A stretch of 22,296 nt of DNA from an uncultured Faecalibacterium sp. (GCA_934518555.1 CAKSXW010000028.1:1-22296), one strand, 5' to 3'; positions 1-7,323 are shown, numbered from the stretch's first letter. Numbers and translations: made by a program. Notes: generated from the letters alone by a model not told the origin.

Positions 1-96
1 ATCACTTTTGATGAGATTGCCGCCAAAGATGCCCCAGAGGGCAATGGTTCGGATTTGGGTTGCTTCGCTCCACCAAGAACTCCAGCGTCTTTGTGA
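1..96 (+). CDS. Possible 3' end of a plus-strand gene entering from the left (weak)
   Basis: The plus-strand frame beginning at base 1 stays open and ends at TGA 94-96; its last residues read ...GSDLGCFAPPRTPASL. The stop codon falls at the edge of the loop of a terminator hairpin (78-106), so any gene here would end inside its own terminator. I recognise no family, and 31 codons is too short to be persuasive. The opposite strand is also open across this stretch (see the entry for 1-309 minus), so at most one of the two is real. The upstream part of the gene, if it exists, lies outside the window. Confidence 0.2.
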   Translation: MTFDEIAAKDAPEGNGSDLGCFAPPRTPASL

Positions 97-309
97 TGCT
101 GGAGTTTCTGTTTTACCTAAAACTTTATAAAGCGTATCCAAGGGTGGATTCGAACAGCTGCGGCGACGGCGGCAACGACGGCGCAAAAACAGCCCCAGTG
201 CAACAGCGACGACCGCTGCCTGCGGCAGAAACAGGGAGGAGCTGTTGGGGCTGCGGCCAGCAGGATGCGAGTGCCGTCCAAGGCACGACGCAGCCGCTGG
301 GAGCCGCAA
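1..309 (-). CDS. Possible small membrane-type ORF running off the left edge (weak)
   Basis: On the minus strand a frame is open for 103 codons from a TTG at 309 to the window edge. An AAGGAG lies six bases upstream of the TTG, which is good SD spacing. The predicted peptide has a short hydrophobic stretch (QAAVVAVALGLFL, around residues 34-46) followed at once by a very arginine-rich run, as in a membrane anchor with a positive inside face. Against it: a TTG start, no recognisable family, overlap with two plus-strand terminator-like hairpins, and a plus-strand frame open over the same bases at the edge. It may be a chance frame in structured intergenic DNA. Confidence 0.2.
   Translation of the reverse strand, partial: MRLPAAASCLGRHSHPAGRSPNSSSLFLPQAAVVAVALGLFLRRRCRRRRSCSNPPLDTLYKVLGKTETPASQRRWSSWWSEATQIRTIALWGIFGGNLIKSD
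78..116 (+). terminator. Intrinsic terminator, plus strand
   Basis: A 12-bp stem (AACTCCAGCGTC 78-89 with GATGCTGGAGTT 95-106, one G-T wobble) with a 5-nt loop is followed by TTTCTGTTTT. The minus strand has no T-run after the stem, so this ends a plus-strand transcript that comes from left of the window. Confidence 0.7.
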
Positions 310-365
310 CCCGGGCTCCTTTTATTCTGCGCGGCTTGCGTAATCCACCCGCGCCCACCAAAAAG
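120..365. other. Structured intergenic stretch with no recognised gene
   Basis: This stretch lies between terminators. It carries a long-range pairing (CAGCCCCA near 190 with TGGGGCTG near 246), a local GTGCC/GGCAC hairpin near 271-286, and a 6-bp GGAGCC/GGCTCC stem (300-319) followed by TTTTATT that could act as a weak plus-strand terminator. The signature elements of T-box, RNase P, SRP or tmRNA are not visible. It could encode a short structured RNA of unknown type, but I see nothing decisive. Confidence 0.3.
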
Positions 366-402
366 CCTCAACGTATGCAAATACGCTGAGGTTTTTGTTT
401 TG
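366..402. terminator. Bidirectional intrinsic terminator
   Basis: An 11-bp stem (CCTCAACGTAT 366-376 with ATACGCTGAGG 381-391, GCAA loop) is followed by TTTTTGTTTT on the plus strand. AAAAAG precedes the stem, so the minus strand also has a T-run after it. Confidence 0.75.
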
Positions 403-445
403 TCCAGGCCTAAAGTTTCACCCTTGAAAATGAGTTTTCCCTTAC

Positions 446-494
446 AAAAAGCCCCACCCACCCTCCGGCAAAGCGGTCAGAGGGTGGGTGGGGC
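446..494 (-). terminator. Intrinsic terminator of the metY transcript
   Basis: A perfect 15-bp stem (GCCCCACCCACCCTC 451-465 with its complement 480-494) is followed on the minus strand by TTTTT (446-450). It lies about 90 bp past the metY stop. A second GC-rich hairpin without a T-run (546-577, GTCCGGGG arms) sits between the stop codon and this terminator. Confidence 0.85.
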
Positions 495-585
495 TTACGA
501 ATGGAACAAGAAAAAGAGTTTGGTCTCGTAGATGGCTGGATCACTGTCCGGGGGCCGGAGTGGGGGTGGCCCCGGACGGCCTGGG

Positions 586-1875
586 TCACTGGCCCTGGAC
601 GGCGGCAAAGCCTGCTTCCAGGTCTGCCAGGATATCGTCGATGTGCTCGGTGCCAATGGACAGGCGGATGGTGTTCTGATAGATCTGCTGCTGGGCCAGC
701 TCGGCGTCGTTGAGCTGGCTGTGGGTGGTGGAGGCCGGGTGGATCACCAGGCTCTTGACGTCTGCCACATTGGCCAGCAGGGAGAAGATCTTCAGGTTAT
801 CAATGAACTTGAATGCTTCCTCCCGGCCGCCCTTGATGTTAAAGGTAAAGATGGAAGCACCGCCGTTGGGGAAGTACTTCTGGTACAGGGCGTGGTCCGG
901 GTGATCCGGCAGGGAGGGGTGGTTGACCTTTTCCACCTGAGGGTGGTTTGCCAGAAACTCCACCACCTTCTTGGTGTTCTCCACATGACGCTCAATTCGG
1001 AGGCTCAGGGTCTCGGTGCCCTGCAGCAGCAAAAAGGCGTTGAAGGGGGAGATGGTGGCACCGGTATCTCGCAGCAGGATGGCCCGGATGTAGGTGACAA
1101 AGGCTGCAGGGCCTGCGGCATCCGCAAAGGAAACGCCGTGGTAGCTGGGGTTGGGGTCGGCAATGTCGCCATACTTACCGCTGGCCTTCCAGTCGAACTT
1201 GCCGCTGTCCACGATGATGCCGCCCAGGGTAGTGCCGTGGCCGCCGATGAACTTGGTGGCAGAGTGGACCACGATGTCGGCGCCGTGCTCAATGGGCCGG
1301 ATCAGGTAGGGGGTGCCGAAGGTGTTGTCGATGACCAGAGGCAGGCCGTGCTTATGGGCAATGGCGGCAATGGCGTCGATATCCGGGATATCGCTGTTGG
1401 GGTTGCCCAGGGTCTCCAGGTACACCGCCTTGGTGTTGGGCTGGATGGCGGCCTCCACCTGGGCCAGATCGTGGGCATCCACAAAGGTGGTGGAAACGCC
1501 AAACTGGGTCAGGGTGTGGGCCAGCAAGTTATAGCTGCCGCCGTAGATGGTCTTTTGGGCCACGATGTGGTCCCCGGCCTGGGCCAGGGCCTGGATGGTG
1601 TAGGTGATGGCAGCGGCACCGGAAGCGGTGGCCAGGGCTGCCACGCCACCCTCCAGGGCGGCAATGCGCTTTTCCAGCACATCCTGGGTGGAGTTGGTCA
1701 GGCGGCCATAGATGTTGCCGGCGTCTGCCAGGCCAAAGCGGTCGGCGGCGTGCTGGCTGTTGCGGAACACATAAGAGGTGGTCTGGTAGATGGGCACCGC
1801 ACGGGCGTCGGTGGCGGAATCGGGCTGCTCCTGGCCCACGTGAAGCTGCAGGGTCTCGAATTTATAGTTAGACAT
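586..1875 (-). CDS. metY: O-acetylhomoserine/O-acetylserine sulfhydrylase (MetY type)
   Basis: PLP-dependent gamma-replacement enzyme that joins sulfide to O-acetyl-L-homoserine (or O-acetylserine), giving homocysteine or cysteine; it is cytosolic and part of methionine/cysteine synthesis. The 429-residue protein has the usual family length and reads through the whole Cys/Met metabolism fold: N-terminal LQLHVGQEQPD, the YGRLTNST segment (56-63), ASGAAAI (84-90), the cofactor aspartate in VIDNTFGTPY (D183), and the PLP lysine in HSATKFIGGHGT (K208). The start ATG at 1875 follows GAGAGGAAAA. It is the distal gene of a unit that begins at the promoter near 2214-2242 and includes a small ORF and a terminator hairpin upstream. 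Cystathionine synthase or methionine gamma-lyase are relatives; the length and the N-terminus favour MetY. Substrate choice is inferred. Confidence 0.93.
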   Translation of the reverse strand: MSNYKFETLQLHVGQEQPDSATDARAVPIYQTTSYVFRNSQHAADRFGLADAGNIYGRLTNSTQDVLEKRIAALEGGVAALATASGAAAITYTIQALAQAGDHIVAQKTIYGGSYNLLAHTLTQFGVSTTFVDAHDLAQVEAAIQPNTKAVYLETLGNPNSDIPDIDAIAAIAHKHGLPLVIDNTFGTPYLIRPIEHGADIVVHSATKFIGGHGTTLGGIIVDSGKFDWKASGKYGDIADPNPSYHGVSFADAAGPAAFVTYIRAILLRDTGATISPFNAFLLLQGTETLSLRIERHVENTKKVVEFLANHPQVEKVNHPSLPDHPDHALYQKYFPNGGASIFTFNIKGGREEAFKFIDNLKIFSLLANVADVKSLVIHPASTTHSQLNDAELAQQQIYQNTIRLSIGTEHIDDILADLEAGFAAVQGQ

Positions 1876-1921
1876 ATTGTTTTCCTCTCTATCTTTTCAA
1901 CTTTAAGTATAATATTACGGT

Positions 1922-1961
1922 ATAAAAATTCCCGATGCGTCCTGGTTGGCGGCGCACCGGG
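1922..1961 (-). terminator. Intrinsic terminator between the small ORF and metY (candidate attenuator)
   Basis: On the minus strand CCCGGTGCG (1961-1953) pairs along 9 bp with CGCATCGGG (1939-1931; one G-T wobble) around a 13-nt loop, and AATTTTTA follows directly. The stem begins 10 nt after the small ORF's stop codon and about 47 bp before the metY start codon. I see no good second promoter between it and metY, so metY expression seems to need read-through of this site. Confidence 0.7.
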
Positions 1962-1971
1962 CAAACACTGG

Positions 1972-2115
1972 TCAGAAGGACTCTTTGCTCCTGGGGGTAC
2001 ACATTCGTGCGCCGGAGGGCATGAGGATGCTTTCTGTCAGTAGTTCTGCCCGGCCCTTGCACATTCGCCCACAGCGGATATTGGCGTGCAGCAGGATCTT
2101 CCAGATCTTTTTCAT
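1972..2115 (-). CDS. 47-residue small ORF in the metY leader
   Basis: ATG at 2115 is preceded by a near-ideal AAAGGAGG eight bases upstream, and the frame ends at TGA 1974-1972. The peptide starts MKKIWKILLHANIRCGRMCK and contains three cysteines (15, 19, 39) and four methionines (1, 18, 32, 38). It has no signal peptide or known domain that I recognise; the first ten residues are basic and hydrophobic. It is the first ORF after a consensus promoter and ends just ahead of a terminator that precedes metY. This suggests a leader peptide, or a small conserved protein co-transcribed with metY. The SD and promoter are seen directly; the regulatory role is inferred. A longer minus frame (to 2146) overlaps it but has no SD. 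Confidence 0.65.
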   Translation of the reverse strand: MKKIWKILLHANIRCGRMCKGRAELLTESILMPSGARMCTPRSKESF

Positions 2116-2207
2116 GCCGGTGCCCTCCTTTCCTTCTTGGGACCATGGGTCCCTAGGGTTTCCCCAGGGGAAGTTTTACACTTCCCTACTTGTCCGGTGG
2201 ATTTGAT
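2116..2207 (-). promoter_or_regulatory. Structured 5' leader of the metY unit
   Basis: Between the likely transcription start and the small ORF, the minus strand holds two clear hairpins: GGGAAG/CTTCCC (2186-2181 with 2173-2168) and GGGACC/GGTCCC (2153-2148 with 2144-2139), with a self-complementary CCCTGGGG-type segment between them. It does not match the SAM riboswitch or T-box patterns that I know. The SD lies immediately after the last hairpin. Confidence 0.4.
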
Positions 2208-2213
2208 GTTTGC

Positions 2214-2242
2214 ATTATAGTCCTATTTCCCCAGCTTGTCAA
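2214..2242 (-). promoter_or_regulatory. Consensus sigma-A promoter for the small ORF-metY unit
   Basis: On the minus strand TTGACA (2242-2237), a 17-bp spacer and TATAAT (2219-2214) match the consensus at all twelve positions. An AT-rich stretch (2247-2275) lies just upstream of the -35 and could serve as an UP element. Transcription would start near 2207. Confidence 0.88.
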
Positions 2243-2246
2243 TAGG
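2222..2246. promoter_or_regulatory. Candidate operator: inverted repeat over the metY promoter
   Basis: CCTATT (2222-2227) and AATAGG (2241-2246) form a perfect 6-bp inverted repeat with a 13-bp gap. It covers most of the spacer and all of the -35 box. The spacing between half-site centres is about 19 bp (roughly two helical turns), which fits a dimeric repressor. The regulator is unknown; a sulfur or amino-acid responsive repressor is a guess from the gene controlled. Confidence 0.45.
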
Positions 2247-2549
2247 TTAATTCCATTTTTTCTCAACTTGCATATTCTGCACGGAGAGTTTCCCCACCGG
2301 GGCCCGGAGCTTGTGCATTCCCGTGAGGGGTCCTACTTTTCCGGCTCACACGCAAAAAGCACCGCACAGCGGCTTCTGGTTCGCTGTGCGGTGCTTTTCT
2401 TGCGGTATTCTGGTTTGGAAAAGGAGGAATCATGTTGCCGTGAGGGGGAATTGCGGCCTTCCCTCCCCGGTGATTTTATGATACCAGATCATTTCGTCAA
2501 AACTGTTGTGCTTTCGTGAATCTTTTATGAATGATGGAAATTTTCCAGG
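2247..2549. other. Intergenic region between the metY promoter and the ABC permease
   Basis: Apart from the terminator at 2354-2400, I see no gene here. An AAAGGAGGAATCATG string near 2419-2434 opens only a four-codon frame on the plus strand. Confidence 0.5.
2354..2400. terminator. Strong bidirectional terminator
   Basis: A 17-bp perfect stem (AAAAGCACCGCACAGCG 2355-2371 with its complement 2382-2398) has T-runs on both strands. On the minus strand it would end the ABC transporter transcript, about 150 bp after the permease stop. Confidence 0.88.
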
Positions 2550-5500
2550 TCATTCCGGTGCTTTCATGCTCTCCACCATGCTGATGCGCCGCACGTGCCG
2601 CCGCATGACGAAGCAGACGACCAGGGTAAAGACCATGGTCAGAGCCACCGACAGCAGGTAGCTGCGAGGGGCAATGGTGCGGATGAACATGAGCTGGTCC
2701 ATTTCCACCGTGCGGATGATGAACTGATGCAGGGGGATGCCCAGCAGCAAACCCACGCAAGAGCCCATGAGGGCCAGCAGGTCGATCTCCCGGAAGATGT
2801 AGCGGTAGACCTCCGGGTCGTAGAAGCCCAGCACCTTGATGGTGGCCAGCTCCTTTTTGCGCTCTGCCAGGTTCACGCTGATCAGGTTATACAGCACCAC
2901 CGCCGCCAGGGCCCCAGCGCACACGATAATCAGCACCACCACCGAGTTCAGGCTCACGATCAGGTTGTCGAACATAGAGGTGGCGTCCTCCGTAAAGGAA
3001 ACTCCGGTCACATAGTTGCAGGCCAGCAGAGTCTCACGCATGGTGTTGCGGTCGGCGGCACTGTCGCAGCGGGTCTGGGCGTACACCGTGTTCCAGGGGA
3101 TGTCCTGGGTGCCCAGCAGGGTCTGCAGCTGGGCATTGGACAGATACAGCCGGGTGAACATATAGTTCTCCGTCACGCCGGTCAGGGTCATCTCCACCCG
3201 TTCTCCGTCAGGGTTTTCCACCCAGATGGAACCTCCCGGCTCTACCCCCAGGTTCAGGGCGGTCTTTTCTGTCAGCACCACGCTGTCCTTTTCAAAGGGG
3301 ATGGCCTTGTGGCCCTGCCGGGTGCGGAAGGTCACATAGCGGCTCAGCTGGCTGTCGGTCTGGGCTCCCACCACGCTGACGTCGGCACCTTCTCCGTCGG
3401 CATTGTAGATGGTCACCGACTTGCTGTACACCGCCGCCCAGTTCTCCACATGGCCTCCCTCCAAGGCATCCGTCAGGCCCTTTTCCACTGTAAAGGCGGC
3501 AGGGTCGCTGAGGGTGACCGTCAGGTCGTTGTGGGACAGCTCTGTGGACTGCTTGGTGACGATGGGCAGCAGGGAGTCCTGGAGGCCGAAGCCGATGAGC
3601 AGCAGGGCCGTACAGCCTGCCACACCCAGCACCGTCATAAAGAACCGCTTCTTATACCGGAACAGGTTCCGGGCGGTGGTCTTTTGGGAGAAGCTCATGC
3701 GCTTCCACAGAGGGGTGATGTACTCCAGGAAGATGCGCTTGCCTGCCACGGGAGCCCGGGGCAGCAGCAGGGCTGCACTTTTTTCCTTCAGGCTGGAGCG
3801 GCAGGCACTCCAGGTAGCCAGGCCGATGACGGCGGCACTGATGGCCATGCTGGCTGCTGCCATGCCCGGGTAGAACCGCAGGGTGAAGGTGGGCAGGCTG
3901 AAGATCAGCTGATAGGCATACCAGATAATGCTGGGGAACACCACAAAGCCCACCACCATGCCAGCTATGCTGCCCAGCACGCTGGCGGTAAGGGCATAGA
4001 ACAGGTACTTGCCTGCAATGCTGGCGTTGGAGTAGCCCAGGGCCTTCAGGGTGCCCATCTGGAGGCGGTTCTCGTCCACCATACGGGTCATGGTGGTGGT
4101 GGCCACCAGGGCTGCCACCAGGAAGAAGAACACCGGGAACACCCGGGCAATGGCCGCCATCCGGTCGGCATACTGCTCAAAGGTCACAAAGCTCAGGGTG
4201 CTGTTGCGGTCCAGCACATACCACTCGCCCTTTTTGATCTTGCTCACCTGCTCCTCCGCATCGGTGAGCTGCTGCAGGCCTTCGTCCAGCTTTTGCTGGG
4301 CATCGGCCTTTTTGGTCTCGTACTCGGCACGGGAGTCTGCCAGCTGCTGTACCCCGGCCTGATATTCCTGCCACCCGGCGTCCAACTGGGCCCGGGCTGC
4401 CTCAAACTGGCTGTAGGCCGTGGCGGTGCCGGTGGTAAGCTGCAATTGGCCTTCCAGCAGCTGCACCTTCAGCCGCCGCAAAGCGGCCTTGGCCTCCACC
4501 ACCAACTGGTCGTTGCTCAGGCTGGGGGAGGAGATGAGCCCCTGGGCGTACATCTGCTTTTTGCCCTCATCCAGCTGGGCCTGGTAGCCCTGGAGCTGGC
4601 CGTTGATGTTGTCGTAGGCGGCCTGGGCCTTGGCCAGGGCGTCCCGCAGCTCGATGTATTCCTCGTCGGCAGGCTCGGCATCGTCCAGAGCCTTCTGGGC
4701 GTTGTTCAGGGCGGTCTGGGCGTAGGTCAGCAGAGGGTCTGCCACCTTTTTCAGGTTCACCAGCAGCTGGATCTGCTGCAATTGTTCCTCAAACTCCAGC
4801 ACCTGGTTTTCGCCCTCCACCAACTGGTCCGCTCCGCTGGCCATGGTGTTGGGCAGGTTCTTTTTCTGCTGGGCTAGCTCTGCCTCTCCGGCGTCCAGCT
4901 GGGCCTTGGCCTGGTCCAGCTGCTGCTGGGCCTCGTTCAGCTGCTGTTCCGCCTCGGCAAATTTCTGCTCGGCCTCGGCCTTCTGGTCATTGTAGGTCTG
5001 ACGGGCCTCGTCCAGCTTTTCGTTAGCGGTGTCCATGAGCTGTTCCCGGCGCTGCACACACTGGGCGGTGCTGATCTGCTCCAGCCGATCCGCCACCTGG
5101 TCCACTGCCTCCTGGTACTCCTGGGAATAATTATCGTACTGGTCGGCATTTTCTGCCTTGATATAACAGGCGGTGTAGTAATCCGCCGTCAATTCCCCGT
5201 CCATCACATAGGCAATGTAGTTCAGCTGCCCGTTGCCCACGGTGCTGCTCTCTTTGTCGGTGGAGATGTGCTGAGGGTCCTGCACCAGCCCCACCACCGT
5301 ATATTCCTTGTGTTTTGTCCCCTCCGTATCTTCCGGAAGGGTCAGCACGGTGCCCTCGGTGATCTCGGCCTGGTAGCCCATTACATGGACCACGCACTCG
5401 TTGGCGGCCTGGGGCATCCGGCCGGAGCGCAGCACCAGACGGTTCATGTTGGCGTCGGTGTCTGCCGCCGGGTCCTGCTGGAGGGCCTGCAGCTGCACCA

Positions 5501-5825
5501 CGATGCGCTCCTCCTGGCCCTGCCAGTTGGCCTCCAGGTCCAGGGTCTTTACCGGCATCACAGCCTCCACCCCGGGGGTGGCGGCAATGGCGGCAATGTC
5601 CTGGTCTGAAAGGCCCAGGGTGGACAGCACCCGGAGGTCAAACACATTTTGCTGCACATAATATTTTTGGGCTGCGCTCCGCATACTGGGGGCAATGCTC
5701 ATGAGGCCTGTCAGCATCATGACCCCCAGGGCCACGATGCCAAACAGCGACACCATGCGGCTGGCGTTGCCCTTCATCTCCCGGAGGATATTTTTGCGAT
5801 AACTTTTTTGCACTGCACTCACCAC
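2550..5825 (-). CDS. ABC transporter permease, FtsX/MacB type with long coiled-coil domain
   Basis: Membrane component of an ABC exporter whose ATPase is encoded just upstream; the cargo cannot be told from sequence. The 1091-residue protein has TM1 at about 24-46, an extracellular MacB-like region (about 50-230), and a Gln/Glu/Ala-rich coiled coil (about 240-530). A first FtsX domain follows, with TMs at about 560-580, 605-640 and 655-675. Then comes a linker with a further TM near 728-748 (after LFRYKKRF), a second extracellular region, and a C-terminal FtsX domain of three TMs ending in RRISMVESMKAPE. The start is GTG at 5825, overlapping the ATPase stop by 7 nt; the SD is weak and the next in-frame GTG at 5816 is possible. 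Such pairs often move lipids, peptides or antimicrobials; this is family knowledge, not shown here. Confidence 0.9.
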   Translation of the reverse strand: MVSAVQKSYRKNILREMKGNASRMVSLFGIVALGVMMLTGLMSIAPSMRSAAQKYYVQQNVFDLRVLSTLGLSDQDIAAIAATPGVEAVMPVKTLDLEANWQGQEERIVVQLQALQQDPAADTDANMNRLVLRSGRMPQAANECVVHVMGYQAEITEGTVLTLPEDTEGTKHKEYTVVGLVQDPQHISTDKESSTVGNGQLNYIAYVMDGELTADYYTACYIKAENADQYDNYSQEYQEAVDQVADRLEQISTAQCVQRREQLMDTANEKLDEARQTYNDQKAEAEQKFAEAEQQLNEAQQQLDQAKAQLDAGEAELAQQKKNLPNTMASGADQLVEGENQVLEFEEQLQQIQLLVNLKKVADPLLTYAQTALNNAQKALDDAEPADEEYIELRDALAKAQAAYDNINGQLQGYQAQLDEGKKQMYAQGLISSPSLSNDQLVVEAKAALRRLKVQLLEGQLQLTTGTATAYSQFEAARAQLDAGWQEYQAGVQQLADSRAEYETKKADAQQKLDEGLQQLTDAEEQVSKIKKGEWYVLDRNSTLSFVTFEQYADRMAAIARVFPVFFFLVAALVATTTMTRMVDENRLQMGTLKALGYSNASIAGKYLFYALTASVLGSIAGMVVGFVVFPSIIWYAYQLIFSLPTFTLRFYPGMAAASMAISAAVIGLATWSACRSSLKEKSAALLLPRAPVAGKRIFLEYITPLWKRMSFSQKTTARNLFRYKKRFFMTVLGVAGCTALLLIGFGLQDSLLPIVTKQSTELSHNDLTVTLSDPAAFTVEKGLTDALEGGHVENWAAVYSKSVTIYNADGEGADVSVVGAQTDSQLSRYVTFRTRQGHKAIPFEKDSVVLTEKTALNLGVEPGGSIWVENPDGERVEMTLTGVTENYMFTRLYLSNAQLQTLLGTQDIPWNTVYAQTRCDSAADRNTMRETLLACNYVTGVSFTEDATSMFDNLIVSLNSVVVLIIVCAGALAAVVLYNLISVNLAERKKELATIKVLGFYDPEVYRYIFREIDLLALMGSCVGLLLGIPLHQFIIRTVEMDQLMFIRTIAPRSYLLSVALTMVFTLVVCFVMRRHVRRISMVESMKAPE

Positions 5826-6523
5826 TCAATTTCTTCCACTGGCACCGGGTGCTCGTTGACCTTGTTGGACACGATCTGCCCACTGCGTACCTGAATGACA
5901 CGGTCGGCCATGGCGGTCAGGGCCGTGTTATGGGTGATCACGATGACGGTGCGTCCGGTCTTGCGGCAGGTCTCCTGCAAAAGCCCCAGCACCTGTTTGC
6001 CGGTCTTGTAGTCCAGGGCACCGGTGGGCTCGTCGCACAGCAGGAGCTTGGGGTTTTTGGCCAGGGCCCGGGCAATGGACACTCGCTGCTGCTCGCCGCC
6101 GGACAGCTGCGCCGGGAAGTTGTTCAGCCGCTCCCCCAGGCCCACACTGGTCAGGGTCTGGGCCGGGTCCAGGGGGTCCCGGCAGATCTCGCTGGCCAGC
6201 TCCACATTTTCCAACGCCGTCAGGTTCTGCACCAGGTTGTAGAACTGGAACACAAAGCCCACGTCGTACCGACGGTAGGTGGTAAGGGCCTTTTCCGAAA
6301 AGCGGCTCACGTCCCGGCCGTCCAGCCAGACATGGCCCTCATCGCAGCTGTCCATGCCGCCCAGAATGTTCAGCAGGGTGGTCTTGCCGGCACCGGAGGG
6401 GCCTACGATGATGCAGAACTCCCCCTTGTCCACATAAAAGTTCATGTGGTCGGCGGCGGCGATCTTCACACTTCCGGTCTGGTAATATTTGCAGACGTCC
6501 TCAAACTCCACAAAATGATCCAT
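5819..6523 (-). CDS. ABC transporter ATP-binding protein (LolD/MacB family)
   Basis: Cytoplasmic ATPase that powers the FtsX-type permease encoded next to it. The 234 residues are typical of the family. Visible motifs in order: Walker [11 protein letters not shown]-loop in FVFQFYNLV, signature LSGGEQQR, Walker [13 protein letters not shown] and the H-loop VIVITHN. ATG at 6523 follows AAAGGAG with an 8-9 nt spacer. The gene is translationally coupled to the permease by a 7-nt overlap, so the two form one operon read from a promoter between 6524 and 6626. Confidence 0.93.
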   Translation of the reverse strand: MDHFVEFEDVCKYYQTGSVKIAAADHMNFYVDKGEFCIIVGPSGAGKTTLLNILGGMDSCDEGHVWLDGRDVSRFSEKALTTYRRYDVGFVFQFYNLVQNLTALENVELASEICRDPLDPAQTLTSVGLGERLNNFPAQLSGGEQQRVSIARALAKNPKLLLCDEPTGALDYKTGKQVLGLLQETCRKTGRTVIVITHNTALTAMADRVIQVRSGQIVSNKVNEHPVPVEEIEW

Positions 6524-6564
6524 GGCGTTTTCTCCTTTGCAACCATGTAATTTTATCCACTTTA

Positions 6565-6604
6565 ACTATAACACAACCCGGCAAAGGTTGCACCCTCTGC
6601 CGGG
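6565..6604 (-). promoter_or_regulatory. Possible promoter with upstream dyad for the ABC transporter operon
   Basis: A TATAGT (-10 candidate, 6570-6565) lies about 40 bp upstream of the ATPase start, without a recognisable -35. An 11-bp inverted repeat (CCCGGCAAAGG 6577-6587 with CCTCTGCCGGG 6594-6604, one wobble) occupies the place of the -35. It could be an activator or repressor site, or simply an RNA hairpin. Confidence 0.3.
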
Positions 6605-6625
6605 CAAATTTTCAAAAACTTAACA

Positions 6626-6660
6626 GAAAAACTCCCACTGCAACAGCGGCAGTGGGAGCT
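6626..6660 (-). terminator. Terminator of the secreted repeat protein gene
   Basis: A 10-bp stem (CTCCCACTGC 6632-6641 with GCAGTGGGAG 6649-6658) is followed on the minus strand by TTTTTCTGTT. It lies about 35 bp past the stop codon at 6694. Confidence 0.85.
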
Positions 6661-6693
6661 TTTGGATGCTTATGGAAATTCAGGAATTGGGGC

Positions 6694-7323
6694 TCAGCGG
6701 CCGATCAGCAGATCCCGGCGGCCCCGGCCATTGACGCTGAGGCGGACGGTGCTGCCGCACTGGTGCAGGCTGACCTTGGCGTCAGCATCATAGCCCTCCG
6801 TCAGCAGGCTCAGGTTCAGGGTGGTGGAGGTCTTTTCGGTCTTGAACACCAGGGTGTTGACGCCGTTGTTCATCATGGTGGTCAGGTCCTCCATGGTGCA
6901 GCGGAAGGTAGCCACGCTGGCAGGCACATCCAGGGTCAGCACAGTGCCGTTCTGCCGGGCAGTATACAGCACCTGGCGGCCAAACAGGCCCTTGACGCTG
7001 TAGTTCAGCTTCAGGGCGTCACTCTCAGCACCGTCGGCGCTGATGAGCATGATGTTGCCCTGGATGGCAGGGCCTTCCGGGGCACCGTAGCCGCCGTAGG
7101 TGGGGTCCTTTTCGCCAACGGCCACATCGCCGTCGGCACTGATGAGCATGATGTTGCCCTGGATGGCAGGGCCTGCCGGGGCACCGTAGCCGCCGAAGGT
7201 GGGGTCCTTTTCGCCAATGGCCACGTCGGCAGCAAATGCGCCTACGCTGAGCATGGCAACGGCACAGGTGGCCACCGCAGCGGCAGCCAGGGTACGGGCA
7301 AATTTATGATTCAGCAGTTTCAT
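6694..7323 (-). CDS. Secreted protein with 33-residue tandem repeat, function unknown
   Basis: I do not recognise a family. The 209-residue product begins with a classical signal peptide (MKLLNHKFARTLAAAAVATC..., likely cleavage after GAFA, residue 31). Two near-identical 33-residue repeats follow (33-65 and 66-98), each starting DVA(I/V)GEKDPT and ending GNIMLISADG. The rest (99-209) looks beta-rich, with two cysteines (142, 189) that could form a disulfide. ATG 7323 is chosen over the upstream ATG at 7371 because AGGAGG stands eight bases before it and the signal peptide starts there. No LPXTG, lipobox or SLH motif is seen, so it is probably released. I found no clear promoter; it may be read from its own weak promoter or by read-through from ftsH. 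Confidence 0.8.
   Translation of the reverse strand: MKLLNHKFARTLAAAAVATCAVAMLSVGAFAADVAIGEKDPTFGGYGAPAGPAIQGNIMLISADGDVAVGEKDPTYGGYGAPEGPAIQGNIMLISADGAESDALKLNYSVKGLFGRQVLYTARQNGTVLTLDVPASVATFRCTMEDLTTMMNNGVNTLVFKTEKTSTTLNLSLLTEGYDADAKVSLHQCGSTVRLSVNGRGRRDLLIGR
7030..7227 (-). repeat. Two tandem 99-bp coding repeats
   Basis: Copies 7129-7227 and 7030-7128 are in frame and differ at only about six of 99 bases by eye, which points to a recent duplication inside the secreted protein gene. Confidence 0.9.

Noticed and set aside
143..158. GGGTGGATTCGAAC, resembling the complement of a tRNA T-arm
   Set aside because: The partner strand of the T-stem, an anticodon arm and an acceptor pairing are missing; no tRNA or attachment-site duplicate is visible.
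1889..2146. 85-codon minus-strand frame overlapping the metY leader ORF
   Set aside because: No SD at its ATG; the AAAGGAGG is placed for the 47-codon frame, and this frame crosses the terminator hairpin.
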